A stretch of DNA of 64,000 bases from Streptomyces flaveolus (lineage in GTDB: Bacteria; Actinomycetota; Actinomycetes; Streptomycetales; Streptomycetaceae): positions 1-64,000 of the forward strand of contig NZ_JNWV01000041.1 of NCBI RefSeq assembly GCF_000716535.1. The letters run 5' to 3'. A model generated the notes under the pieces. It saw only the letters and a program-made list of their open reading frames with translations, ran no database searches and had not been told where the DNA came from. A program made the translations under genes and the position numbers. Below are positions 17,702 to 25,326 of this stretch, piece by piece (position 1 is the first letter of the stretch; each line of letters starts with the position of its first letter).

Positions 17702-18525
17702 GGCACTTCCTCCAACATCCGCAGGATGAACTTGTGCGACTCCGCCGGGGAGAGGGCTAGGTCGCGCACCGCATCATATGTGCGGTGGAAGCGCTCAACC
17801 TGGCTTAGTTCCTCGATGAGTTCACCTCGTACGTCGTTCTCGACGTAGGCCACGGTACGACCGCCGAGCAGCCTCAGGAACATGACGTCGGTGCTGTCCA
17901 GGCCGTGCAGCCCGGAGCCGAACGGCAGCACGTGGAGGGTGATGTTCGGCTGTACCGCAGCCTCCGCCAAGCGCTCCAGTTGCCCCCTCCACTCCCGTGG
18001 GTTGCGCAGCGAGTTCCGTAGAACCGCTTCGGAGAGGAGGACGCGGAACGGGGGTGGGTCGCCCCCCTCCAGGACTTTCCGTCGTCCGGTGCGCGCCTCG
18101 ACCTGCTGGTCCAGCTCCTCCCCCCTGAGGCCGCCCGCAGCGAGCGCTTCGCGTGCGTACCCGGCTGTCTGAAGAAGTCCCGGCAGCCTGCTCACGGAGT
18201 ACTGCCACAAGCTGATCGCCTCGGCCTCCAGCACCATGTACCTCCGGTACTGCTCCTTGAACTGCGTCGGGTCGGCGACCGCCAGCTCCCACAGCGTGAC
18301 CAGCAACCCCGGCGTTCCGTAGAACTGGTCCAGCGCCTGGACGATCTCCGGACCGCCCAGCGTCTGCCCGCTCTCCATCTTGCTGAACTGGGACGCGTCC
18401 CAGCCGACCTCCTTCGCCAACTCCCGCAGGCTCAGCCCCCGTTCCACCCTCAGGCGCCGTAACTCCTCCGTGAACCGCGCCCTCGGCTCCTGGCTCCGCC
18501 CCGTGATCACCAACCGCTGCGGCAT
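17683..18525 (-). CDS. XRE regulator with DUF5753 domain (WhiJ-like; TTA codon)
   Basis: A 280-residue regulator. The HTH is at about residues 18-70 (LRRLRVERGLSLRELAKEVG then WDASQFSKMESG), and the rest is a DUF5753 domain with the family's SRLPGLLQT and NITLHVLPFGSG segments. Codon 22 is TTA (forward 18460-18462), so expression should depend on bldA. ATG at 18525 is chosen because AGGAG and GGAG lie just upstream; longer starts lack this. Three copies of GTTGAATTTG lie within 60 bp upstream. It is followed by two DUF397 genes and is divergent from a two-gene operon. Confidence 0.85.
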   Translation of the reverse strand: MPQRLVITGRSQEPRARFTEELRRLRVERGLSLRELAKEVGWDASQFSKMESGQTLGGPEIVQALDQFYGTPGLLVTLWELAVADPTQFKEQYRRYMVLEAEAISLWQYSVSRLPGLLQTAGYAREALAAGGLRGEELDQQVEARTGRRKVLEGGDPPPFRVLLSEAVLRNSLRNPREWRGQLERLAEAAVQPNITLHVLPFGSGLHGLDSTDVMFLRLLGGRTVAYVENDVRGELIEELSQVERFHRTYDAVRDLALSPAESHKFILRMLEEVPCEPST

Positions 18526-18540
18526 CGCGCTCCCGCTCCT

Positions 18541-18580
18541 GTTGAATTTGTTGAATTTGGCGGGCCCAGCGTTGAATTTG
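18541..18580. repeat. Three GTTGAATTTG repeats upstream of the XRE regulator
   Basis: The 10-mer occurs at 18541-18550, 18550-18559 and 18571-18580. The AT-rich copies stand out from the GC-rich surroundings and sit between the divergent XRE gene and the small-protein operon. They are good candidates for regulator binding sites. Confidence 0.6.
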
Positions 18581-18699
18581 GCCCGCTCACCAGCCCGGAC
18601 ACCGTTTCCATGCGCCATGCTCTTAGGCACCGCCCGAACACGCAGCGTAGCTGCCGCCTTGCGCTGCGCACACGCGTTCCTGGAAAGGAGCTGGCCGCG

Positions 18700-19101
18700 A
18701 TGACGACGAAGTCGGGGTCCCACGAGCCCGGACGCCTTCTCTACGACCCCGCCACCGACAGGGTCGGCGAGTACCGGGACAGAGCCGGCCCCTACGTGAT
18801 GCTGCGCCCCGTCGGCGGTGGAGTGGAGTGGGAGGCCGATCCGGAGAGGGTGCGCCCGGCCACGGACCGGGAGCGGCTCGGGGCGGGCGTGCGGGCCGCC
18901 AACCAGCGCGCCAGGACCCTTCCGGCACTGCCCCCGCCGCTCGACGACGCCGGCCGGCCGCCGCGTCCCGTCCCCGGCTGTGCCGTCTGCCTGGAGCTGG
19001 CGGAGCGGCGGGAGACGGCGCGGGTGGCGTACGACCGCAGCGCCGAGACCGACGCGAACGTCCTGCTGCGCCAGCACCAGCGGAAGGAGCACCGCGCATG
19101 A
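18700..19101 (+). CDS. Hypothetical protein associated with the XRE/DUF397 module
   Basis: A 133-residue hydrophilic protein starting MTTKSGSHEPGRLLYDPATDRVGEYRD, of a type commonly found next to XRE/DUF397 genes in Streptomyces. It has no membrane segment. A CxxC-like pair is seen in VPGCAVCLELAERRE, which could bind metal or form a disulfide. The RBS GGAAAGGAG lies 9 bp before the ATG. The stop overlaps the start of the next gene (ATGA), so the two form an operon divergent from the regulator. The function is unknown. Confidence 0.7.
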   Translation: MTTKSGSHEPGRLLYDPATDRVGEYRDRAGPYVMLRPVGGGVEWEADPERVRPATDRERLGAGVRAANQRARTLPALPPPLDDAGRPPRPVPGCAVCLELAERRETARVAYDRSAETDANVLLRQHQRKEHRA

Positions 19102-19415
19102 CGGCCGAGCGGGGCGGCCTGCCGTACGAGGAGTGCGAGCGGCGGCAGCGGGAGAACGCCGCCCCGCGGGACCGGACCATGACCCCGCCGGCCTACGCGC
19201 TCCCGCCGTTCCACCCCGCGTTCCATCCCGCGTCGCGTCCGGGGGCGCGTGGCGCTCCCGACGTACCCGGCCCTGACCCAGGTCCCCCGCCTCGCCCGGG
19301 ACGTCGTCCCAGGCGCCGCCTGCCCGAGGGGGCGGCCGTCAGCGGCTTCCTCGCCGCGCTCTGCGTCGGCGCGCTGCTCGCGGCGATCGGTCTCGCGGCC
19401 GTCCGGCGCTGCTGA
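19098..19415 (+). CDS. Small proline-rich single-TM protein
   Basis: A 105-residue protein overlapping the previous gene by 4 bp. The first 75 residues are hydrophilic and rich in Pro, Arg and Gly; a single C-terminal membrane helix (AAVSGFLAALCVGALLAAIG) ends in VRRC. This is a tail-anchored arrangement. I do not recognise a family. The operon context with a 133-residue protein and the divergent XRE regulator suggests the three work together. Confidence 0.65.
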   Translation: MTAERGGLPYEECERRQRENAAPRDRTMTPPAYALPPFHPAFHPASRPGARGAPDVPGPDPGPPPRPGRRPRRRLPEGAAVSGFLAALCVGALLAAIGLAAVRRC

Positions 19416-19437
19416 CGGAACCCCGGGAACAGCCGAA

Positions 19438-19480
19438 GGGCCGCACCCCCCACTGGCGTCCAACCCAGGGGATGCGGCCC
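19438..19480. terminator. Bidirectional terminator hairpin
   Basis: GGGCCGCA (19438-19445) pairs with TGCGGCCC (19473-19480), extended by CCCC/GGGG with one bulged A. It lies between convergent genes (ends at 19415 and 19517). It lacks a T-run, as is usual in Streptomyces. Confidence 0.65.
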
Positions 19481-19516
19481 TCAGCCGTCACTGTGCCCGC
19501 GCACGGGCGAGGTCGC

Positions 19517-19804
19517 TCAGACCGCGATGGCGACCTCGGCCAGTCCGCCCTGCTGGGCGACGACCGTGCGGTCGGCGGTCGCGCCCGGCACCAGCGCCCG
19601 TACCGTCCACGTGCCCTCGGCCGCGTAGAAGCGGAACTGGCCGGTCGCGGAGGTGGGCACCTCCGCGGTGAACTCGCCGGTCGAGTCGAGCAGTCGGACG
19701 TATCCGGCCACCGGCTCGCCGTCGCGCGTCACCTGGCCCTGGATCGTGGTCTCACCGGGCTTGATCGTCGAGGCGTCCGGGCCGCCGGCCTTCGCTCCAC
19801 ACAT
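19517..19804 (-). CDS. DUF1416 protein linked to cysA
   Basis: A 95-residue protein beginning MCGAKAGGPD with a Fn3/transthyretin-like beta-sandwich pattern (QGQVTRDGEPVAGYVRLLD, then FRFYAAEGTWTVRAL). DUF1416 genes almost always follow a thiosulfate sulfurtransferase gene in Actinobacteria, as here (46-bp gap), implying a role in sulfur transfer. The near-terminal Cys2 is invariant in such proteins and could carry sulfur; this is inference. Confidence 0.85.
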   Translation of the reverse strand: MCGAKAGGPDASTIKPGETTIQGQVTRDGEPVAGYVRLLDSTGEFTAEVPTSATGQFRFYAAEGTWTVRALVPGATADRTVVAQQGGLAEVAIAV

Positions 19805-19850
19805 GCATTTCTCCAGAGGGGTCTCGGTCTGACCAGAAGGTCGGTCGGGG

Positions 19851-20696
19851 TTACTTGGCGGCGCCGAGCTCGATCGGCACGCCGACGAGGGAGCCGTACT
19901 CGGTCCAGGAGCCGTCGTAGTTCTTGACGTTCTCCACGCCCAGCAGCTCGTGCAGCACGAACCAGGTCAGGGCCGAGCGCTCACCGATGCGGCAGTAGGC
20001 GATCGTGTCCTTGGCGAGGTCCACGTTCTCCTCGGTGTAGAGCTCCTTGAGCTCCTCGTCCGACTTGAAGGTGCCGTCGTCGTTGGCGTTCTTCGACCAC
20101 GGGATGTTCTTCGCGGTCGGCACGTGGCCCGGACGCTGCGACTGCTCCTGCGGCAGGTGCGCCGGGGCGAGCAGCTTGCCGGAGAACTCGTCGGGCGAGC
20201 GCACGTCGACGAGGTTCTGCGAGCCGATGGCCGCCACGACGTCGTCGCGGAAGGCGCGGATCGAGGTGTCCTGCGCCTTGGCCTTGTAGTCGGTCTTCGG
20301 GCGCTCCGGGACCTCGTCGCCGGCGACCAGCTCGCGGGCGTCCAGCTCCCACTTCTTCCGGCCGCCGTCGAGGAGCTTGACGTTCTCGTGGCCGTACAGC
20401 TTGAAGTACCAGTAGGCGTACGACGCGAACCAGTTGTTGTTACCGCCGTAGAGGATCACCGTGTGGTCGTTGGCGATGCCCTTCTCCGACAGGAGCTTCT
20501 CGAAGCCCTCCTGGTCGATGAAGTCACGGCGGACCGGGTCCTGCAGATCCTTGGTCCAGTCGATGCGGATCGCGTTCTTGATGTGGTTCTTGTCGTAGGC
20601 GGACGTGTCCTCGTCCACCTCGACGATCGCGATGGTCGGGTCGTCCAGGTGCTCCTGGAGCCAGTCGGCGTCGACCAGGACGTCGCTGCGGCTCAT
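19851..20696 (-). CDS. cysA: Thiosulfate sulfurtransferase (rhodanese)
   Basis: A 281-residue two-domain rhodanese. It transfers a sulfane sulfur from thiosulfate to an acceptor through a persulfide on Cys235, in the active-site loop CRIGERS of the C-terminal domain. The N-terminal domain is the inactive structural copy (ILYGGNNNWFASYAYW region). The ATG at 20696 follows CCGGAGGAGA. Upstream is a short cysteine-containing leader ORF with its own promoter, and DUF1416 follows downstream, so the unit reads leader-cysA-DUF1416. Translation of the leader probably senses cysteine supply. Confidence 0.95.
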   Translation of the reverse strand: MSRSDVLVDADWLQEHLDDPTIAIVEVDEDTSAYDKNHIKNAIRIDWTKDLQDPVRRDFIDQEGFEKLLSEKGIANDHTVILYGGNNNWFASYAYWYFKLYGHENVKLLDGGRKKWELDARELVAGDEVPERPKTDYKAKAQDTSIRAFRDDVVAAIGSQNLVDVRSPDEFSGKLLAPAHLPQEQSQRPGHVPTAKNIPWSKNANDDGTFKSDEELKELYTEENVDLAKDTIAYCRIGERSALTWFVLHELLGVENVKNYDGSWTEYGSLVGVPIELGAAK

Positions 20697-20818
20697 GCTC
20701 TTCTCCTCCGGGGCAGTCGCGGCGGGGCGTGCGAGTAGAGAGGGGCGCGCTCGGTGCCGAGCGGCGCACGGATGCCCTGGCAGCAGGGCTGGTGAGACGC
20801 GGGAGCCGGGGCTTCCGC

Positions 20819-20899
20819 TCAGAAGGGGCGACAGAGCATGGCGGCAACGCGGCACAGGTCCACTGCCCGCCGCTTCGTGAGATCCGCCTGTCGCTTCAT
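20819..20899 (-). CDS. 26-residue cysteine-containing leader peptide of cysA
   Basis: The short ORF encodes MKRQADLTKRRAV followed by DLCRVAAMLCRPF, with two LCR triplets at Cys16 and Cys23 near its end. Such leader peptides precede sulfur-assimilation genes in Streptomyces and mycobacteria, and ribosome stalling at Cys codons is thought to link downstream expression to cysteine level. The start lies about 7 bp downstream of a good -10, so the mRNA is leaderless or nearly so. About 120 bp separate its stop from the cysA start, room for an attenuating structure. Confidence 0.8.
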   Translation of the reverse strand: MKRQADLTKRRAVDLCRVAAMLCRPF

Positions 20900-20906
20900 G
20901 TGCTCG

Positions 20907-20935
20907 ATCGTAGGGACGTACGGGCGGGCGTGTCA
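20907..20935 (-). promoter_or_regulatory. Promoter of the leader-cysA operon
   Basis: On the minus strand, TGACAC (20935-20930) and TACGAT (20912-20907) are separated by 17 bp. Transcription would start at or just before the leader-peptide ATG at 20899. Confidence 0.7.
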
Positions 20936-21117
20936 CCGGTGTGTCACATGGTGAGACGGGATCGTCCGAATGGCGGGACACACAATGCGCCCGGAGGCCG
21001 TCCGACGGCCTCCGGGCGCTCGCTCCGTTCCACGCATCTGCGCTACGGACGTGGTCGTCTCGCCAGTCGGACAGGGCGGGTCCGCTCCCGGTCCCCGGCC
21101 CACCGGCGTCCGTCTCC

Positions 21118-21855
21118 CTACCCCGCCAGCCTGACGTCCGAACCCTTCACGCTGATCTGCACGCCCTTCGGCGCGGCCTCCACCTTGTCCAGCTTGATGC
21201 CGCCGGGCAGTTGGTCGATGACCTGCTGGAAGTCGGTGATCTGGCGGATGCGGTCCTCGGCGATCGCTGCGGCGCCCAGCTTCGGCAGGGAGTCCGCGCG
21301 CACCTCGACCTTGTTGTTCACCACGGCCACCGAGCTGAGCACGGACACCGTCTGCTTGATCCCGAGGGACGAGACGGTCCCCTCCACCGCCACCTTGATC
21401 TTCCCGTTGCCGCCGTCGGAGAGGCCGACGACCCGCGCCATGACGCCGGGAGCCACCTCGGTCGGCTCGGACTCGGCCGTCTTCAGCAGCTCGGCGTAGG
21501 AGATCGACGCCGTGCCGGTCGCGGTGGCCGCGGTGGCCGAGCTGTAGTCACCGGAGAACTCGACGCCCTTCATGTCGGCCTTCAGGTCGTCGATCCGGAT
21601 GGTCTGGCCGGGCTTGCCAGTGGCCGCCTCGTAGTCCTCGATGCCGACCTCGACGTCGTCCAGCGAGCCGCCCGCGACCTGCGTGAGGAACGGGAAGCCC
21701 TTGATGTCCACGTCCGGGGTCGAGGACAGGTTCTCGGTCGCCTTCAGCTTGTCCGCGGCCTCGCCCTCGGCGAAGTGCACGGCCACCCGGTCCACGATCA
21801 CGAAGAGTCCGCCCAGGATCACGACGAGGATCAGGAGTATTCGCAGGGCGCGCAT
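21118..21855 (-). CDS. DUF2993 secreted/anchored lipid-binding-type protein
   Basis: A 245-residue protein with an N-terminal membrane anchor or signal (LRILLILVVILGGLFVIVD) followed by a DUF2993 domain, recognisable from the EGEAADKLKATENLSSTPDVD and FPFLTQVAGG pattern. The family resembles tubular lipid-binding (LEA/YceB-like) folds and is exported; a lipid ligand is suspected but not shown. ATG at 21855 follows GGGGGAACCACC. It is divergent from the DUF3099 gene. Confidence 0.8.
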   Translation of the reverse strand: MRALRILLILVVILGGLFVIVDRVAVHFAEGEAADKLKATENLSSTPDVDIKGFPFLTQVAGGSLDDVEVGIEDYEAATGKPGQTIRIDDLKADMKGVEFSGDYSSATAATATGTASISYAELLKTAESEPTEVAPGVMARVVGLSDGGNGKIKVAVEGTVSSLGIKQTVSVLSSVAVVNNKVEVRADSLPKLGAAAIAEDRIRQITDFQQVIDQLPGGIKLDKVEAAPKGVQISVKGSDVRLAG

Positions 21856-21953
21856 GTGGTGGTTCCCCCGGGTCGGCGGCGGTGTTCGAAAATCCGGTTC
21901 GGATAGGTCACGGTAACCCCGCCGGGCCCGGTCGCCGGGAATTTGTGGATCAG

Positions 21954-21981
21954 TTGTGACAGGCCTTGCCGGACCTACAGT
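21954..21981 (+). promoter_or_regulatory. Leaderless promoter of the DUF3099 gene
   Basis: TTGTGA (21954-21959) and TACAGT (21976-21981) have a 16-bp spacer. The ATG at 21988 sits 6 bp after the -10, where transcription should start, so the mRNA would be leaderless; no SD sequence is present. Confidence 0.65.
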
Positions 21982-21987
21982 GGACGT

Positions 21988-22248
21988 ATGTACGCCCGGC
22001 GTCGGCACATCTACTTCGCCATGATGGGGACCTGCATCGGCCTCTTCGTCCTGGCCTGGGGAGTCATACGCATCTGGTCGGTGCCGGCGGCCGTCGGCAT
22101 GTGCGTGGTGGCCATGGTCATCCCGCCGGTCGCCGCGATGATCGCCAACCGCCGGGGCCCGGAGGACCGCTGGTGGGACGATCCCTCCGGCGACCCGCAG
22201 TCCGACGAGTGGTGGGACGAGCTGGACGGCAAGAAACGCCCGCGGTAG
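21988..22248 (+). CDS. DUF3099 small membrane protein
   Basis: An 86-residue protein with two membrane helices (IYFAMMGTCIGLFVLAWGVI and SVPAAVGMCVVAMVIPPVAA) and an acidic, Trp-rich C-terminal tail (DDRWW-like EDRWWDDPSGDP, DEWWDEL). The pattern is DUF3099, a conserved actinobacterial family of unknown function. The leaderless promoter fixes the start at 21988. The next gene (VOC) starts 10 bp after its stop and probably shares the transcript. Confidence 0.8.
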   Translation: MYARRRHIYFAMMGTCIGLFVLAWGVIRIWSVPAAVGMCVVAMVIPPVAAMIANRRGPEDRWWDDPSGDPQSDEWWDELDGKKRPR

Positions 22249-22258
22249 GAAGACGGGC

Positions 22259-22660
22259 ATGGCGACCGTCAGGCTCTCCACCGTGGTGCTGGACGCGCAC
22301 GACGCTCATGAACTGGCCGGCTTCTACCGGCGGCTGCTCGGCTACGAGGTGCGCGCCGAGGAACCCGACTGGGTGCTCATCGGCCCGCCGCCCGGCACCG
22401 ACGGCGTCGCGCTGGCCTTCGAGACCGAGCGGGACTACGCCCGTCCCGTCTGGCCCACCCGGAACCCCGGCGACCAGCAGATGATGCTGCACCTCGACAT
22501 CGAGGTCGACGACCTGACGGACGGGACGGCGCGGGCCCTGGCGGAGGGTGCCACCCTCGCGGAGCACCAGCCCCAGGACGACGTACGCGTGCTGTTCGAC
22601 CCGTCCGGACACCCCTTCTGCCTCTGGACGCGGGGGCAGCTCGGCGCCCCGGCTCAGTAG
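22259..22660 (+). CDS. VOC-family (glyoxalase/bleomycin-resistance fold) protein
   Basis: A 133-residue single-module VOC protein with the paired beta-alpha-beta-beta-beta pattern (VRLSTVVLDAHDAHELAGFY and MMLHLDIEVDDL) and a terminal DPSGHPFCLW. A His in the second half (LHLDIE) and Glu/Asp residues could form the metal site. The substrate is unknown. Its last 7 bases overlap the end of the convergent DsrE gene. Confidence 0.85.
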   Translation: MATVRLSTVVLDAHDAHELAGFYRRLLGYEVRAEEPDWVLIGPPPGTDGVALAFETERDYARPVWPTRNPGDQQMMLHLDIEVDDLTDGTARALAEGATLAEHQPQDDVRVLFDPSGHPFCLWTRGQLGAPAQ

Positions 22661-23016
22661 ACGAGCGCCTGGGTCTCGTCCGCCAGGGACTCCTGCACGA
22701 AGACCTGCGCGCCCGCGATCCGTACGCCCTCGATGACGTCCTTCTCCGTGATCTCCCGGCGGGCGGCGCACTGCGTGCACAGCGTGACGCGTCCCGCGGC
22801 GAGGACCGACTCCAGCAGATCGGGCAGCGGCGCGGCGTGCGGCAGCTCGAACTCGGCGGCCCGCCCCGGCAGCGCGAACCAGGAGGACTCCCCGGTCAGC
22901 CACAGCGACACCTCGACCCCGCTGGCCACGGCCACCGCGGCCACCGTGAACGCCTGCGAGCACCGCTCGGGGGCGTCCGCCCCGGCCGTCACCTTGATCA
23001 CGAGCTTCTTCGCCAT
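22654..23016 (-). CDS. DsrE-family protein
   Basis: A 120-residue DsrE/DsrF-like fold protein (MAKKLVIKVTAGADAPERC, GVEVSLWLTGES). Two Cys in VTLCTQCAARR (about residues 80 and 83) could carry sulfur, as DsrE Cys does in sulfur relay. The neighbourhood includes cysA but no dsr operon, so a general sulfur-carrier or nucleotide-binding role is all that can be proposed. It converges with and slightly overlaps the VOC gene. Confidence 0.8.
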   Translation of the reverse strand: MAKKLVIKVTAGADAPERCSQAFTVAAVAVASGVEVSLWLTGESSWFALPGRAAEFELPHAAPLPDLLESVLAAGRVTLCTQCAARREITEKDVIEGVRIAGAQVFVQESLADETQALVY

Positions 23017-23127
23017 GCCGGAAGCGTAGCCCTCGGCGCCGCCGCCCCTCGCAAGGAGCGCCCCGGCCCGGCCGCGTAAGCTGGGCTGCGGCTCTGTCGT
23101 CCGCTCACCCCCGCTCAAGGAGCACCC

Positions 23128-23226
23128 GTGGAGACGTTCTTCGAAATCCTGCTGGTCCTGGTCTGCGTCGGCGTGCTCGCCTTCGCCGGTCTGACCGTGA
23201 AGAAGCTGTACCAGGGCCAGCGCTGA
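23128..23226 (+). CDS. 32-residue single-TM peptide
   Basis: A small ORF starting at a GTG with AAGGAG 5 bp upstream encodes METFFEILLVLVCVGVLAF followed by a short basic tail (TVKKLYQGQR). The hydrophobic core and basic C-terminus fit an inner-membrane micropeptide. It ends 25 bp before the nitrobindin-like gene and may be cotranscribed with it. No function is known. Confidence 0.6.
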   Translation: METFFEILLVLVCVGVLAFAGLTVKKLYQGQR

Positions 23227-23251
23227 TCCACACCCACGAAGGCTTCCGCTC

Positions 23252-23827
23252 ATGATCGAAATCCCGTCCGACCTGCACAAGGACCTCGTCCCGCTCGCCT
23301 TCCTGCTCGGCAACTGGGCCGGCGCGGGCGTGCACGACTTCCCCGGCGCCGAGAAGTGCAACTTCGGGCAGGAGGTCAGCTTCACCCACGACGGCCGGGA
23401 CTTCCTGGAGTACCGCTCCCGCACCTGGGTGCTCGACCAGGACGGCAACAAGGTCCGCCCGCTGGAGTCGGAGTCCGGTTTCTGGCGGATCCGCCCCGAC
23501 CGCAAGGTCGAGGTCACGATGACCCGCGACGACGGCGTGATCGAGATCTGGTACGGCGAGATGGCCGACAAGAAGCCGCAGATCGACCTGGTGACGGACG
23601 CCGTCGCCCGCACCGCGGACTCCCGGCCGTACAGCGGCGGCAAGCGGCTCTACGGCTACGTCAAGAGCGACCTGATGTGGGTGGGCGAGAAGCAGACCCC
23701 CGAGGTCCCGCTGCGCCCCTACATGTCGGCCCAGCTCAAGAAGGTCGTCACCCCCGAGGACGTCGAGCGCTGGGCGAAGGCCCTCCCCGACGACCTCCCG
23801 GACGACGGCATCGCCTTCTTCAAGTAG
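23252..23827 (+). CDS. Nitrobindin-like FABP-fold protein lacking the heme His
   Basis: A 191-residue beta-barrel protein with the family motif LLGNWAGAGVHDFPG near residue 20 (GxWxGxG). True nitrobindins hold ferric heme through a His in a C-terminal HLxxxL segment; here the equivalent reads PYMSAQLKK, with Tyr in place of His. The protein therefore may not bind heme in the same way, a variant already known in Actinobacteria. It precedes nur by 32 bp. Confidence 0.85.
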   Translation: MIEIPSDLHKDLVPLAFLLGNWAGAGVHDFPGAEKCNFGQEVSFTHDGRDFLEYRSRTWVLDQDGNKVRPLESESGFWRIRPDRKVEVTMTRDDGVIEIWYGEMADKKPQIDLVTDAVARTADSRPYSGGKRLYGYVKSDLMWVGEKQTPEVPLRPYMSAQLKKVVTPEDVERWAKALPDDLPDDGIAFFK

Positions 23828-23859
23828 GCCCTGCGCCCGGTGGCTCTAGACTCGTCGGT

Positions 23860-24297
23860 GTGGTGAGCACCGACTGGAAGAGCGACCTCAGGCAGCGCGG
23901 CTACCGGCTGACGCCGCAGCGGCAGCTTGTCCTGGAAGCCGTGGACACCCTTGAGCACGCGACCCCCGACGACATCCTCGTGGAAGTGAGGAAGACGGCG
24001 TCGGGGGTCAACATTTCCACCGTCTACCGCACGCTGGAACTCCTGGAGGAGCTGGGCCTGGTCAGCCACGCCCACCTCGGGCACGGTGCCCCGACCTACC
24101 ACCTCGCCGACCGCCACCACCATCTGCACCTGGTGTGCCGGGACTGCGACAACGTCATCGAGGCGGACGTGGACGTCGCCGCGGAGTTCACGGACAAGCT
24201 GCGCCGGCAGTTCGGCTTCGACACCGACATGAAGCACTTCGCGATCTTCGGCCGGTGCCAGGACTGTTCCCTGAAGGGTTCAAGTACCACGTCGTAG
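23860..24297 (+). CDS. nur: Nur, nickel-responsive Fur-family repressor
   Basis: A 145-residue Fur-family metalloregulator. Numbering from the tandem GTG start, His33, His70, His72, His86, His88, His90 and His126 fall exactly at positions reported as metal ligands in Streptomyces coelicolor Nur, and two CxxC pairs (Cys93/96 and CQDC) form the structural zinc site. Nur-Ni represses nickel uptake and the iron superoxide dismutase while allowing nickel SOD. A TAGACT -10-like element at 23846-23851 lies 8 bp before the GTG, so the mRNA is probably leaderless. Confidence 0.92.
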   Translation: MVSTDWKSDLRQRGYRLTPQRQLVLEAVDTLEHATPDDILVEVRKTASGVNISTVYRTLELLEELGLVSHAHLGHGAPTYHLADRHHHLHLVCRDCDNVIEADVDVAAEFTDKLRRQFGFDTDMKHFAIFGRCQDCSLKGSSTTS

Positions 24298-24306
24298 GCT
24301 TGCGGT

Positions 24307-25272
24307 ATGAAGAGCCCCCTGCTGTCCCTGCCCGGCGCCGTCCCCGCCGAGGGTGTGGACGAAGGTGTCGCCGCCCACTACGGCGACCTGTTCCGCGAGC
24401 AGCGTGCCCTCGCCGACGGCACCGGTTTCGTCGACCTCTCGCACCGCGGGGTCGTCACCGTCAGCGGCGAGGACCGGCTGAGCTGGCTGCACCTGCTGCT
24501 CACCCAGCACGTCAGCGATCTCCCCGCGGGTCAGGCCACCGAGGCGCTGATCCTCTCCGCGCACGGGCACATCGAGCACGCCCTGTATCTGGTGGACGAC
24601 GGCACGACCGTCTGGGCCCATGTGGAGCCCGGCACCCAGGACGCGCTGATCGCGTACCTGGAGTCGATGAAGTTCTTCTACCGGGTGGAGGTCGCCGACC
24701 GCACCGCCGACACCGCCGTGGTGCACCTGCCGGCCGGTTCGATCGCCGACGTCCCGGACGGGGCCGTCGTACGCGAGACGCCGTACGGCCGTGACGTCTT
24801 CCTGCCCCGGGCCGACCTGGAGGAGTTCGCCGCCTCCCACGGCCCCGCCGCCGGGCTCCTCGCCTACGAGGCGCTGCGCGTCGAGCAGCACAGGCCCCGG
24901 CTGGGCTTCGAGACCGACCACCGCACCATCCCGCACGAACTGGGCTGGATCGGCACGGCCGTGCACCTCCAGAAGGGCTGCTACCGGGGTCAGGAGACCG
25001 TCGCCCGGGTGCAGAACCTGGGCAAGCCGCCGCGCCGGCTGGTCTTCCTGCACCTGGACGGCAGCGACGTCCATCTCCCGGTGCCCGGCACGGAGATCCG
25101 CGTCGCCGACGAGGGCCCGGAGGGCCGCAAGATCGGTTTCGTGACGACGTCGGTACGGCACCACGAGCTGGGGCCGGTCGCGCTGGCACTGGTGAAGCGG
25201 AACGTCCCGGTCGACGCGCGTCTCCTGGCCGGGGAGACGGCGGCGGCCCAGGAGGTCGTGGTCGAGCCGTAG
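24307..25272 (+). CDS. ygfZ: Folate-binding protein YgfZ
   Basis: A 321-residue GcvT-like protein that uses tetrahydrofolate in repair or assembly of certain Fe-S clusters. The diagnostic KGCYxGQE motif is present as QKGCYRGQETVAR near residue 225, with the conserved Cys. An N-terminal GcvT-like fold spans about 30-200. ATG at 24307 follows nur by 9 bp, suggesting a nur-ygfZ transcript. Confidence 0.9.
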   Translation: MKSPLLSLPGAVPAEGVDEGVAAHYGDLFREQRALADGTGFVDLSHRGVVTVSGEDRLSWLHLLLTQHVSDLPAGQATEALILSAHGHIEHALYLVDDGTTVWAHVEPGTQDALIAYLESMKFFYRVEVADRTADTAVVHLPAGSIADVPDGAVVRETPYGRDVFLPRADLEEFAASHGPAAGLLAYEALRVEQHRPRLGFETDHRTIPHELGWIGTAVHLQKGCYRGQETVARVQNLGKPPRRLVFLHLDGSDVHLPVPGTEIRVADEGPEGRKIGFVTTSVRHHELGPVALALVKRNVPVDARLLAGETAAAQEVVVEP

Positions 25273-25326
25273 CCCTGCGGGGCGGCGCCGCGCACCGGTC
25301 CCCCCGTCCCGCGGCGCTGCCCGTGC

